DNA of 64,000 bases from a virus: positions 1 to 64,000 of IMG/VR virus record IMGVR_UViG_3300023174_000044; one strand, written 5' to 3'. Positions 1 through 8,338 of the stretch are shown in pieces (the stretch's first letter is position 1; every line of letters starts with the position of its first letter). A program made the position numbers and the translations under genes. The notes below the pieces were generated by a model. The model ran no database searches. It was not told where the DNA came from and was given only the letters and a program-made list of their open reading frames with translations.

Positions 1-92
1 GAAGTTCTATTGATTTCGCTATCGCTCATCAATATTATTATAAACATCGAACGAAGTGAGATTACAGTTATTATCCAGATTCTTTGGTCACA

Positions 93-113
93 CTTTGCCC
101 GCACAGGGCAAAG
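93..113. other. Perfect 8-bp hairpin
   Basis: CTTTGCCC at 93-100 and GGGCAAAG at 106-113 form a perfect stem with the five-base loop GCACA. Neither strand has a T-run after the stem, so this is not a standard intrinsic terminator. It may be part of a structured RNA or an mRNA-end stabilising stem. Confidence 0.6.
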
Positions 114-164
114 ATTGAAAGCATTATCCGAGTTCGAATAGCCACATAGCGTTACAACATTACA

Positions 165-205
165 GAGGCGGTTGTCCGGTACCTCGAGTTGTGTCTTTAT
201 ACAAC
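165..205. other. Two adjacent hairpins, possible structured RNA
   Basis: GAGG (165-168) pairs with CCTC (182-185). Inside it CGG (169-171) pairs with CCG (176-178) around a TTGT loop, leaving a three-base bulge. Two bases later GTTGT (188-192) pairs with ACAAC (201-205) around an eight-base loop. The fold is equally possible on either strand. Nested and tandem stems of this kind suggest selection for structure, but no family is recognised. Confidence 0.4.
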
Positions 206-431
206 GGCAATTAATATAATATACGCTAACATACTATATTAACCTGCTACATCACTGTAGCGTCTTTTTAGCCTTTAAATTCTTTTCAAACAATCAAACC
301 GCGGCAATTAGCGATCGTCGTCCTGTCAAGGATAGTGATTGAGTGCTTGCTAGAGCGGCAAGACTTCCGTCCCTGCGATCCGAGATCCAGGTCTAGGGCA
401 CATGAAATTGACCTGTGCAAGTCGTAACTAC

Positions 432-860
432 TTAAATTTTGTTTAAAATATGGGAGCCGTGTACTCTAACTTGTATGTGGCCATTGTAATAATCTTTTGA
501 TTCTAATACTCGTCTACTGAATTGTTCTCTTGCCTCAATGTAACTACATTCCGATTTGGAGTTGCAATAATAAAGTATTTCTCTGGTGAAGTTTTCGGTG
601 CCTAGTTTGATTACGTCTGCGGTTAATTCTGGGCTTGACCCGTAGTACTCTCTCCAATCTGAGTCGACCTTTGATCGTATCTTCTTCCGCTTTTTAATGC
701 CGTTTTTTTGTGTTACTGTTTTGTATGTGGTTTTTGAAAATTTTGCGAGTTTTTTGCCTATGTACTTGCGACCAGTGAGATTACATGTGATCAAGTAAAC
801 AAATCCAACACACTCTTCGGGCAATGTCTCAACTGGGGTGTCTTGAAATAGCCATGTCAT
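432..860 (-). CDS. GIY-YIG family endonuclease (Seg-like)
   Basis: This 142-residue protein has the GIY-YIG nuclease core. VYLI at 21-24 and YIG at 33-35 are the two halves of the name motif. A basic linker follows, then a W..YYGSS segment near 68-76, a Glu in SYIEAREQF and a late Asn in YYNGH. These correspond to the catalytic Tyr, Glu and Asn of the fold. Free-standing GIY-YIG enzymes of T4-like phages (Seg proteins) cut DNA and help spread their own region during mixed infection. No DNA-binding module follows the catalytic domain, so targeting is unknown. It is the last gene of the minus-strand block and borders the structured non-coding region. No intron signature was seen nearby. Confidence 0.85.
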   Translation of the reverse strand: MTWLFQDTPVETLPEECVGFVYLITCNLTGRKYIGKKLAKFSKTTYKTVTQKNGIKKRKKIRSKVDSDWREYYGSSPELTADVIKLGTENFTREILYYCNSKSECSYIEAREQFSRRVLESKDYYNGHIQVRVHGSHILNKI

Positions 861-922
861 ATGTTGTATGTGATTTATCCTTGCTGTATAGTTATCATCT
901 CCGTTGATCTTAGTGTAAAAAT

Positions 923-2500
923 TTAGTGGAAATCTAATAAGGTTTCTAAGTTTTCAAAATCCTGAGTATTGATGACATTCTTGTCAAGGTTTTGTAAAAT
1001 ATTATATAAAATTTGTAACTCTTCTCTGTTACGAGTCTGTGGCCATCCTAGTTTTACACTTACTTCGTGTAATTCTAATCGACGACGTATGCGTTCTTTT
1101 AGTGTTAGTGTTGGGTTCAATTCATTTACCCATCCAAATCCTAGTGCAATGTCACGAAGACCCTGTGGTAGATTGTGAAACCGTTTGGCAAAGTCTGGAT
1201 CAGTGATTAGTTTTACTTTTGAATCACCGGCTAGCTTGCCTTCTTCTCGGAACATACCGGTGTACCCCCAACGTACCATGTGAATCACTCCTGCTCGAGC
1301 ATATTTTTGATACCGGTGTAAAAACTCAATGTTGTAGTTGTGATCTTCCAATGTCTCAACAGGATACCCAACAAACATTAAACAAACATTTTTAATTCCA
1401 TAGTATGCAGACTGTGCAAAATGGAAATCAATATCTGCATTGCTATGATTTTTACCCATGTGTTTTCTAACATGTGGACTGTAAGATTCAAATCCAGTGA
1501 CCAGCATATTACAACCGGCCTTGGCCATTAACTCCCAGTCTTTTTCAGTTTGATCAAATCTTGTTCTACAAATAAACTGTCCAAGATATTTTATTGGTTC
1601 TAAACTTGCATCTTGTTTTTTAGCCTCTACCAATTGACGATTTACTTCTCTCCACATTTTCATATTACCGTTGATTAGACTGTCGGTAAAGTGAAAGAGA
1701 TTAACATTATATTTTTTCTTTCCGTTGATAATTTCTTTTACAATATCATCGGCACTACGAGAAGTATATGTTGGCCACATGTCAGAAATACTACAAAATT
1801 TACAATTCCTAACACACCCTCTTGATGCAGTGATATAAATTCCTGGCTCAGATGTGTAATAGTAATTTGATGGGTCAATGCCTTCATATTCAGGATGCGG
1901 CAGCTTGTCTAATTTACGAATTTGAACTGCTGGGTTTCCGTTAACTCCGTTAGAATTATCGTTACCATTTAATAATTCAATGATGGCCTGTTCACCTTCT
2001 CCTTGGATATAGTAATCAACCAATCCGGTCTTTAGTGCATAGTCAGCAAACGTTGTAGAATCCAATGCCAGCGGGTTCTCGGTTAAATTTGGCAAACTTC
2101 CTGGCCAAGCATAGCTACCTGCTCCGCCTATGACAATTTTACAGTTTAATTGATCTCGTACCTTCTGCAACATCACACTGGCAGGAATAACACTAAATCT
2201 AGTAAACACAGAAATCCCAACCATGTCAGGATTAAACTTGTCTACAGTTGTTAAAAATTGATCAATTGTATCATTTAATATTTGTTGAGTTGCAGGTTCT
2301 AGTGTATATTTTTTGCAACGCCAGTATTGTTCAAGTTCAACCCACACATCTGTGCTTACATTGCTGTGTAAAAACAAATTAAAATCATACACGTTACATT
2401 CCCAACCAGCACTACGTACACAAGCACTTATGGCCGCGGCGGCGGCTGGTGGTCTTTCTAACTCTTGACTTGGTACGTTGATGAATGCAAATCGTTTCAT
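923..2500 (-). CDS. B12-type radical SAM protein (BchE/Fe-S oxidoreductase-like)
   Basis: The 525-residue protein has a radical SAM CX3CX2C motif at C229, C233 and C236, directly after a beta-strand ending in TASRG. The N-terminal 200 residues look like a Rossmann-type cobalamin-binding domain, with ISVFTRFS at 96-103, a GGAGSY turn near 125 and GEGEQA near 167. The classic DxHxxG cobalamin-ligand motif is not evident, so B12 may be bound base-off without a lower His, or not at all. Related proteins methylate or rearrange unactivated carbon. Its start overlaps the stop of the 179-residue gene (ATGA), so the two are translationally coupled. The substrate is unknown. A metabolic radical SAM gene within a recombination-gene block suggests acquired cargo. 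Confidence 0.85.
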   Translation of the reverse strand: MKRFAFINVPSQELERPPAAAAAISACVRSAGWECNVYDFNLFLHSNVSTDVWVELEQYWRCKKYTLEPATQQILNDTIDQFLTTVDKFNPDMVGISVFTRFSVIPASVMLQKVRDQLNCKIVIGGAGSYAWPGSLPNLTENPLALDSTTFADYALKTGLVDYYIQGEGEQAIIELLNGNDNSNGVNGNPAVQIRKLDKLPHPEYEGIDPSNYYYTSEPGIYITASRGCVRNCKFCSISDMWPTYTSRSADDIVKEIINGKKKYNVNLFHFTDSLINGNMKMWREVNRQLVEAKKQDASLEPIKYLGQFICRTRFDQTEKDWELMAKAGCNMLVTGFESYSPHVRKHMGKNHSNADIDFHFAQSAYYGIKNVCLMFVGYPVETLEDHNYNIEFLHRYQKYARAGVIHMVRWGYTGMFREEGKLAGDSKVKLITDPDFAKRFHNLPQGLRDIALGFGWVNELNPTLTLKERIRRRLELHEVSVKLGWPQTRNREELQILYNILQNLDKNVINTQDFENLETLLDFH

Positions 2501-3036
2501 AGCTGTATTAGTTCTTTTATTTTTTCTACTAGATCCTCACAGGGATCTAAACTGCCACGAAACTTCCAAACACGATCAGGATCTTTTTCTAAGAAACCAA
2601 TGACTTCTCGTTTATTTTTTTCTTCAAAATACCAATCCCAAAAATTAGAAACCCAATTAAATTCTATTGTTCCGGGAAAATTATATTGATATGGGCTAGT
2701 AATAGTTATCGGAGAGTCTGGAAACTGTTGTAGATACCCGCTAAAGTAATCAGGGTAATAAACAAAATCAGTTAGTATCCAAGGTTCTAGTTTGATTTGA
2801 TTGCATCTAATATTAAGGATTCTAAATTCTGTATCAGCAACAATATTACCATCACTGTCTATTACCGTATCGTTTTCTGTCTTGCCGCCAAACACAAGTT
2901 TTAATTGTCCTAGGTCTTGAATAATAAATTTAACATACATCAATGGATCTAACAGGTGTGTCTTCTGGTCGTCAACCTGTAGGTACCCTGGCGTGCGACC
3001 TTGCGATGATGCTAGTTCCAATTCAAATTCAAGCAT
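2497..3036 (-). CDS. Hypothetical protein, 179 aa
   Basis: I do not recognise this family. The protein is acidic and rich in aromatic residues, especially in the middle (repeated Y, W and F around FNWVSNFWDWYF). It has no signal peptide, membrane segment or cysteine cluster. It lies between gp46 and the radical SAM gene and overlaps the latter's start by 4 nt, so it may be a partner of that enzyme. No Shine-Dalgarno is present; instead TAGAAT (3043-3048 on the complementary strand) lies 6 nt before the ATG. Confidence 0.75.
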   Translation of the reverse strand: MLEFELELASSQGRTPGYLQVDDQKTHLLDPLMYVKFIIQDLGQLKLVFGGKTENDTVIDSDGNIVADTEFRILNIRCNQIKLEPWILTDFVYYPDYFSGYLQQFPDSPITITSPYQYNFPGTIEFNWVSNFWDWYFEEKNKREVIGFLEKDPDRVWKFRGSLDPCEDLVEKIKELIQL

Positions 3037-3040
3037 ACTG

Positions 3041-4804
3041 TTATTCTAGCTCTGTGTCATTGTTGTAGGATGTAAATCCGTTTTCTTTTACAACACGTAA
3101 AATATTCTCTACACGACCAGCAAGCTCATCTCTGTGACTTACTAACCAAATACTTTTATGACGTTCTCTACTCATCTTTTTAAGTAGTGCAAGACTGTTT
3201 TCAACACCCTGGGTATCCATACCTGAATCAACAAGTTCGTCAATGAATAATACATTGATTGGATGATATAAACTTTCCCAAACGTCTCGGAATGCCCACG
3301 ACATGGACAATATAAGTCGATTGCGCTCACCACGCGACAAATTATCAAAGTCTAGATCACGACCCAGTTCGGTAATCTCAACACTGAGATCATTTTGAAA
3401 TACAACCTGATGCGGCAATCCAATTTTATCTAGATAGTGTGTGAGTCGAGCATTTAAATAACTTAAATTTTGCTCAATAATCTTTTTACGAATAAAACTA
3501 TCTTTTGAAGTCAACAACTTCAACAAGAAGTCTTGATGTTCTTGCATTCTAGTTAGATCATTTAATCCAACATAGTCAACAACCTGCAATGCTTGTTCTT
3601 GCATGTCGGTAATTTGTTCAGCATACGGATCTTGTTCTTGTTGCTTGCTATCAATCTGTGTTTGTAGGTTGGCCAATGTAGCACGATGATGAATAGCATC
3701 TTCTTCGTTGTCATAGAACATGGTCGGAGGTTTGCCAACTGCGCCAATGTCATTTAACTCGTTTTGAATTTCACTAACTTCGGTAGTTTGCTCGGTGCAT
3801 CGTGTTCTTGCATCAGCTAAGTCAGTGCGTTTATTAGTCAACACTTGCTCGTGTTTCTCATCATGAAATGCCTGTCCGCAGGTGTGACAGGTATGTGCTT
3901 CTAATGATACAATCTCATCAGACAATTTTTTAATTGTTTTTTCTTCGCGTTGAACTTCTAGTTTTGCTCGACTTAACTTAGACTGTAAGTCGTTGAATGT
4001 TTTTCTTCTGTTATCCCAGGCAGTATGTTCACGATGTGCAGTAATTTCTGCATCGATGTCAATCTCTTGTAGTGCTTCCAATGCCGTTTGTAGTTTAGTA
4101 AGTTCTTCAGCTCGCTTGGTAATCCACAATGTTTGTCTACGCTTCAAACTGTCAATTTGTTCTTCAATCCTTTTGTTTGCTTCTTGAACTGCACGTATTC
4201 TAAACTCTTCCTGACTGATAGAGTCCTTGGTTTCTCTGTTTAATTCTTTAATGCGTTCAGCCTTTTCACTCAGCAACGTTATTCCCAACAACTGTTCAAT
4301 CAAGGTTCGCTGATCGTTGGCTTTGAGACTTAAAAAAGGTTCAGTATAAGTGTTAAGTGCTAGAATATGTCTAAACATATCGTGACTCATACCAAGTATG
4401 TGTTCAATGGCATCCTGTGTTTCTCTGCTGTCTCCTTGACTGTCGTCGGTGATTTCTTGTTCTTGGCTGTTTACATAAAACTTCAATACGTTGGGTTTTC
4501 GTCCGCGCTCAATTCGATAATCTTTACCACTCACTTCAAAATCTAAACTAACCAACATATTTTTGCCATTGGTCTTGTTTACAAGATTGTCTTTGCGAAT
4601 ATTAGTTAATGCTTGCCCATATAGAGAATAGCTGAGAGCATTGATAATAGTAGTTTTGCCTGTGCCATTACGACTGCCGTCACCACCTAGATCAAGATTC
4701 TCACCTAGCACAAGTGTAAGATCTTTACGATCAAAATCAACATCCTGAGTAGAATTACCCACGCTCATAAAGTTTTTAACAGTCAAAGTTTTAATATTAA
4801 TCAC
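3041..4804 (-). CDS. 46: Recombination endonuclease subunit gp46 (SbcC/Rad50-like ATPase)
   Basis: This is the ATPase half of the phage Mre11-Rad50-type complex that resects DNA ends for recombination-dependent replication and host DNA breakdown. Visible features are Walker A GSRNGTGKT at 43-51, long coiled-coil arms broken by a zinc hook CHTC (C306, C309), the ABC signature LSRGE at 489-493 and Walker B NVLFIDEL at 517-524. At 587 residues it is close to T4 gp46 (about 560). The start is a GTG; in-frame residues before it are not needed for the ATPase fold. There is no Shine-Dalgarno and a consensus TATAAT lies 6 nt upstream. Its partner gp47 is two genes away, separated by cargo, which is unusual. 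Confidence 0.97.
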   Translation of the reverse strand: MINIKTLTVKNFMSVGNSTQDVDFDRKDLTLVLGENLDLGGDGSRNGTGKTTIINALSYSLYGQALTNIRKDNLVNKTNGKNMLVSLDFEVSGKDYRIERGRKPNVLKFYVNSQEQEITDDSQGDSRETQDAIEHILGMSHDMFRHILALNTYTEPFLSLKANDQRTLIEQLLGITLLSEKAERIKELNRETKDSISQEEFRIRAVQEANKRIEEQIDSLKRRQTLWITKRAEELTKLQTALEALQEIDIDAEITAHREHTAWDNRRKTFNDLQSKLSRAKLEVQREEKTIKKLSDEIVSLEAHTCHTCGQAFHDEKHEQVLTNKRTDLADARTRCTEQTTEVSEIQNELNDIGAVGKPPTMFYDNEEDAIHHRATLANLQTQIDSKQQEQDPYAEQITDMQEQALQVVDYVGLNDLTRMQEHQDFLLKLLTSKDSFIRKKIIEQNLSYLNARLTHYLDKIGLPHQVVFQNDLSVEITELGRDLDFDNLSRGERNRLILSMSWAFRDVWESLYHPINVLFIDELVDSGMDTQGVENSLALLKKMSRERHKSIWLVSHRDELAGRVENILRVVKENGFTSYNNDTELE

Positions 4805-4810
4805 AGTTGT

Positions 4811-4839
4811 ATTATACAGTATTTTAAGAGAAAAGCCAA
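4811..4839 (-). promoter_or_regulatory. Sigma70-like promoter of gp46
   Basis: Read on the minus strand, TTGGCT (4839-4834) and TATAAT (4816-4811) are 17 nt apart, a good host-type promoter. The -10 box lies only 6 nt before the GTG start, so the transcript would begin at or next to the start codon. Confidence 0.6.
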
Positions 4840-4874
4840 TGATCTAATAACCAGTGGCATGTTGATTGGCAAAA

Positions 4875-5828
4875 TTATTTGACTTCAAGTTTAAAGTTGT
4901 CAATGCCCTGGTGAATCCTTGTTTGTTCACCGCGCATAAATCTAGCAACCTTCTCGGCATTTAAATCCTCAACGGTACTATACAATAAAAAAGAACGAGC
5001 AGTTTTTACCTTGCTACTGGTGTTATAAACCTTAATTAAATCCTGTTGAATGGTATTAATCCTTGACTGTGATATCGACCGGTCAATAAAAAACCCAACC
5101 CATGCGGTGTGATTACCAACTACATCCTTACCAGTTAGCTCTTTTAGTGTTGGTAAGTTTGGATAATCGGAATTTCTTTTATTTGACAACACAGCATGGT
5201 ATTTAATTTTACCACCTTTTTCAAGTTCTTTTGTTGATCCAAATGTGGCAAAAGAAAATGTTAATGTTTGGGTAGATACATCAACAAACCAATTTCCGTA
5301 TTGTACATATGGTGCATGAATAGATTTACTGCCAACGCTAGTTACAAGTTCCATGCCTGCAATTTGTGGCGGAGAACCAATGCTCCAACTTCCAAATGTT
5401 GGATTTTGTTTAATTGCGGATTGTAGATCAGCAAATGTTTCGTATTTTGGAGAACTAAACAATACTAACTCGCTTAGTCCGTCAAATGATAATGGAAATA
5501 ACTGATCGACCACAGCAGTATTTTTACTCAGATGTGGAAAAGAAAGATAGTTGTCAATTGGTAATAGTGCAATACTGTTTTCTTTATCATGGAAGTGTGC
5601 ATTAGCGGCCACAATACCGTTGCCACCTGGTCGGTTGTCAACCAGGACTGAAGTTTTCCAAAGAGCTGACAATTCTTCAGCATATTCTCTAACAACCTTG
5701 TCTGGACCTGATCCTGCTGGCACAGCCACAATAATCTTAAAGGGTGCCCGTGGAGGATCGTTTTGAGCATGTGCAGAGTTAAATACTAATCCAATGGATA
5801 AAAGAATAGTTCCTAATATGTTTTTCAT
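4875..5828 (-). CDS. TctC/Bug-family periplasmic substrate-binding protein
   Basis: The 317-residue protein begins with a signal peptide: K at 2, a hydrophobic core at 4-16, and AHA just before Q22. The mature part starts with the strand IIVAVPAGSGPD (32-43) and has VDNRPGGNGIVAAN (about 62-75), both hallmarks of the Bug family that feeds tripartite tricarboxylate transporters. Length matches the family (about 320), so the gene looks intact. Such proteins capture carboxylates or other small organic acids in the periplasm. It overlaps the end of the ligase gene by 4 nt (ATGA), with AGGAAT upstream. A secreted host-type binding protein between gp47 and gp46 is clear cargo. It may boost uptake in the infected cell or act outside transport; no membrane partners are in the window. 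Confidence 0.88.
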   Translation of the reverse strand: MKNILGTILLSIGLVFNSAHAQNDPPRAPFKIIVAVPAGSGPDKVVREYAEELSALWKTSVLVDNRPGGNGIVAANAHFHDKENSIALLPIDNYLSFPHLSKNTAVVDQLFPLSFDGLSELVLFSSPKYETFADLQSAIKQNPTFGSWSIGSPPQIAGMELVTSVGSKSIHAPYVQYGNWFVDVSTQTLTFSFATFGSTKELEKGGKIKYHAVLSNKRNSDYPNLPTLKELTGKDVVGNHTAWVGFFIDRSISQSRINTIQQDLIKVYNTSSKVKTARSFLLYSTVEDLNAEKVARFMRGEQTRIHQGIDNFKLEVK

Positions 5829-7285
5829 TTTTTTAAATTCCTAAAATAATTTCGTAACACCGACATATTAACTTTAAATCCGCTATAATTATCTTTGTGC
5901 AATTTAGCATAGTTGTTAAACTGTAAATGTCGAAACTTCTGTCTCATTGTTAAATTTAGTTTTTCAAATTCAACATCGCCGCTCCAGACAGCAAGATACA
6001 ATTTTTGATTTGATGCATCAACGCAAATATCAAAGTCTCCATCACAATAAGGAACAACAGTTTCATGTAGTTCAGGGATTGTAAAATATATTTCGTTGAT
6101 TCTAAATAAATTTTCTCGACCCTTGTGTATGTAACCTGTGATGTTATCTCCAATTAGCGTATCTTCGACAACTATATCTTTGATATCAATTGACTTAGCA
6201 GTGACAGAAATCCTATTCTCTACACTGGAGATTGTAAAAAAATCTCCATCTGTCGGTGGATACCAATCAGGGCGATAGTTGGAAAGATCTTGATCTTTTT
6301 TAATGTGCTTGACAAATAACGGCCCAAATGTTTCGTTAGTTCCAAATAAACTTACAATATTTTGAATGTTTGTTTTGTTGGCCAGTGTAATATACTCAGG
6401 CTTTACGTGAAACCCTCCCACAATAAAATCAACATTGTGATCAAACTGAATATTTTTATTAGTCATAGATAATAAAATTTCATCCAATAGTCCTTTGTAT
6501 GACAATGCAATTTTGCTAATTTTTTCTTGTCTAACCAGATCAATAAACTCATCAATATTATCCCATCTTCCTAAAGGAAAGCTATAATGCTTTGATGATC
6601 CTATCATTGCTGGAAGAAAATGAGTCAATAAAATAAAAGAATGATGTAGGTTTCTAGTATGACAAACAGAATTGTTACGATACTCCATTACATCAATATT
6701 TCGAACAGAAATGCGATAAAGTTGTTTATGCGTATACTTTAATATTTTTGGTTCGCCTGTGGTACCGCTAGTAGTTGTTTGAACAAGAACAGAATCGGGC
6801 GTGGCAAGAATGTTTGTTGACAGGTGCTTGTATAATTCGTGATCTTTAATTTTGTAATCAAAAAATATCTTTTCGTTTAGAATTTTTTTACAGTAACGCT
6901 TGCCCATTGCAACTATTTTTGGTTGCTCCATATTGATATCATCAAATATCGCAAGATCAAATAACCCAGACTCTTTAGTCATAACTTCAAGATGTTCAAC
7001 ATATCCAGTGTTGTTGTATGCTTTTTCTGGAGGTGTTATCATTTCTATTCCAAGTTCTGCAGCCGCAAAAAAAAGACTAGAATATAAGAACCCCACAGTT
7101 GAATCATAGATGCACATTGTATTTCCGGAACGCAATCCATAACCTTCATATAAAACAATTTTCCAAAAATTAATAGCATCATTGAACTTATTAAAGTCAT
7201 AACTTGTTAATTCTTTAGAATGCAATTCTGCAAATTGGATATTGGGGTGAATAAAACTTCTGGTAATTAAATCGATATGGTTCAT
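5825..7285 (-). CDS. Adenylate-forming ligase (acyl-CoA synthetase/AMP-ligase superfamily), divergent
   Basis: The 486-residue protein has the phosphate-binding loop TTSGTTGEPK (171-180), an A5-like LFGTNETFGP near 316 and a hinge-like GYIHKGRENLFRIN near 388. The first two are ANL-superfamily motifs for activating a carboxylate with ATP. The C-terminal subdomain is weak: the usual NGK motif with the acylation lysine is replaced by SGFKVN, so whether it transfers to CoA or a carrier, or only adenylates, is open. It starts one nucleotide after gp47 and overlaps the TctC-like gene by 4 nt, so all three are probably co-translated. The adjacent carboxylate-binding protein suggests a shared acid substrate, which is inference. 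Confidence 0.85.
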   Translation of the reverse strand: MNHIDLITRSFIHPNIQFAELHSKELTSYDFNKFNDAINFWKIVLYEGYGLRSGNTMCIYDSTVGFLYSSLFFAAAELGIEMITPPEKAYNNTGYVEHLEVMTKESGLFDLAIFDDINMEQPKIVAMGKRYCKKILNEKIFFDYKIKDHELYKHLSTNILATPDSVLVQTTTSGTTGEPKILKYTHKQLYRISVRNIDVMEYRNNSVCHTRNLHHSFILLTHFLPAMIGSSKHYSFPLGRWDNIDEFIDLVRQEKISKIALSYKGLLDEILLSMTNKNIQFDHNVDFIVGGFHVKPEYITLANKTNIQNIVSLFGTNETFGPLFVKHIKKDQDLSNYRPDWYPPTDGDFFTISSVENRISVTAKSIDIKDIVVEDTLIGDNITGYIHKGRENLFRINEIYFTIPELHETVVPYCDGDFDICVDASNQKLYLAVWSGDVEFEKLNLTMRQKFRHLQFNNYAKLHKDNYSGFKVNMSVLRNYFRNLKK

Positions 7286-7286
7286 A

Positions 7287-8303
7287 TTAAAGACTCTGGT
7301 AAATGTTCAGCAGTAACTTGGAATCGTAAAATTCAGATTCAATGTCAGTGATCTGCTGTGTGACAATTTGATCAACACTTTCAAACTTAATTTCACCAGG
7401 CGCAAGGTCCAGAGTTAAATCTTGATTTTTAACTGAGATTAGGCCAATTTCTCTAATGGCATGTTTTTGCATGAACGTTTCTTTGATGAAGTTAGCTTCT
7501 TCGTAGCTGATATCAATGTCAAGCTGAATACGCACATGCATGTTATCACCAAGCAAGGTGTTATTTTCATCCAGCAGTTCACTGAGTTTGTAAACACGAT
7601 ACCTTGGTTGATTACTCCATGCATGATATTCTACAGGTTTGCCCCATTCTAAAATAGCACATCCACGTTTGTCATCGCCTGCATCGGCAAAATTATGTGG
7701 GAAACAGTTGCCGATGTAATTGATGTTTTGTCTTTTTTGTCTTAGGTGAAAATGACCGCTGTATACTTCTTCAACACCTGTAAAGTGTTCTGCCTGTAGT
7801 TCGCCATGATCAGGCATCTCTACCATGGCATTCATTTTAAAATGTGGTAATTCAAAATGTCCGAAAACATATTTAGCTGACAGTTTTGAAATGCGCTTGT
7901 GATCGTCTCCCACCAACCACGGAGCAATAACTACATCGCCTTGCTTGAACCAATCGTTGACAATCTGTATGTTGGGTAGATGCTTGGCCCATTCAGCGCC
8001 GTGAATGTCTCGCTTGTCTCTGTAGTATAGGTCGTGATTGCCTGGAATAAAATAAAACTGATCAAATGCTTTGGATAGTTTTTCCAACGCTCGTAGACTA
8101 AAGTTTAGGGTCTGTAGATTAATACTGGCTCTGTGATGATGCCAATCTCCAAGGAACATGCCAGTTTCACAACCTTGTTCCTTGGCTTTGGCAATAAACC
8201 AGTCAATAAAATTTTCACAGTCTTGGTTGTGAGCCAGACTATTTGACTTTAGTCCAAAATGAATATCAGTACAAATAGCCGTTTTACGAAATAGATTAGT
8301 CAT
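7287..8303 (-). CDS. 47: Recombination endonuclease subunit gp47 (SbcD/Mre11-like)
   Basis: This is the nuclease half of the gp46-gp47 complex. All metallophosphoesterase motifs are present: TDIHFG (12-17), LGDW (51-54), GNHD (88-91), GHF (148-150) and GHFH (183-186), which bind two metals. The length of 338 residues is essentially that of T4 gp47 (339). It follows gp55, as in many T4-like phages. The ATG has no Shine-Dalgarno; TATAAT on the minus strand (8315-8310) is 6 nt upstream. Downstream the ligase gene begins one nucleotide after the stop. Confidence 0.97.
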   Translation of the reverse strand: MTNLFRKTAICTDIHFGLKSNSLAHNQDCENFIDWFIAKAKEQGCETGMFLGDWHHHRASINLQTLNFSLRALEKLSKAFDQFYFIPGNHDLYYRDKRDIHGAEWAKHLPNIQIVNDWFKQGDVVIAPWLVGDDHKRISKLSAKYVFGHFELPHFKMNAMVEMPDHGELQAEHFTGVEEVYSGHFHLRQKRQNINYIGNCFPHNFADAGDDKRGCAILEWGKPVEYHAWSNQPRYRVYKLSELLDENNTLLGDNMHVRIQLDIDISYEEANFIKETFMQKHAIREIGLISVKNQDLTLDLAPGEIKFESVDQIVTQQITDIESEFYDSKLLLNIYQSL

Positions 8304-8309
8304 CTATTG

Positions 8310-8338
8310 ATTATACTACTCATCTTGGCTAGATACAA
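8310..8338 (-). promoter_or_regulatory. Possible promoter of gp47
   Basis: A perfect TATAAT lies on the minus strand at 8315-8310, 6 nt before the gp47 ATG and immediately downstream of the gp55 stop codon. The hexamer 17 nt further upstream is TTGTAT, a poor -35 (3 of 6), so activity rests mainly on the -10 box and its repeated spacing from start codons in this genome. Confidence 0.4.

Larger units (their letters stand above)
1..431. other. Non-coding, structured region downstream of the minus-strand block
   Basis: No convincing gene is visible in this 431-base stretch; the longest ATG-started frame near its right end is only about 14 codons. It is the 3' side of the minus-strand operon and holds several inverted repeats, the best at 93-113 and 165-205. 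A weaker one at 246-261 (stem GCTAC/GTAGC, loop of 6) is followed by GTCTTTTT and could act as a weak plus-strand terminator. The density of stems suggests a structured RNA or 3' UTR, but I recognise no RNA family. Confidence 0.5.

Noticed and set aside
125-145. GAGTTCGAATAGC resembling a tRNA T-arm
   Set aside because: No acceptor stem, D-arm or anticodon arm can be laid out around it on either strand.
246-268. Intrinsic terminator on the plus strand
   Set aside because: The stem is only 5 bp and no plus-strand gene precedes it in the window; kept only as a weak note.
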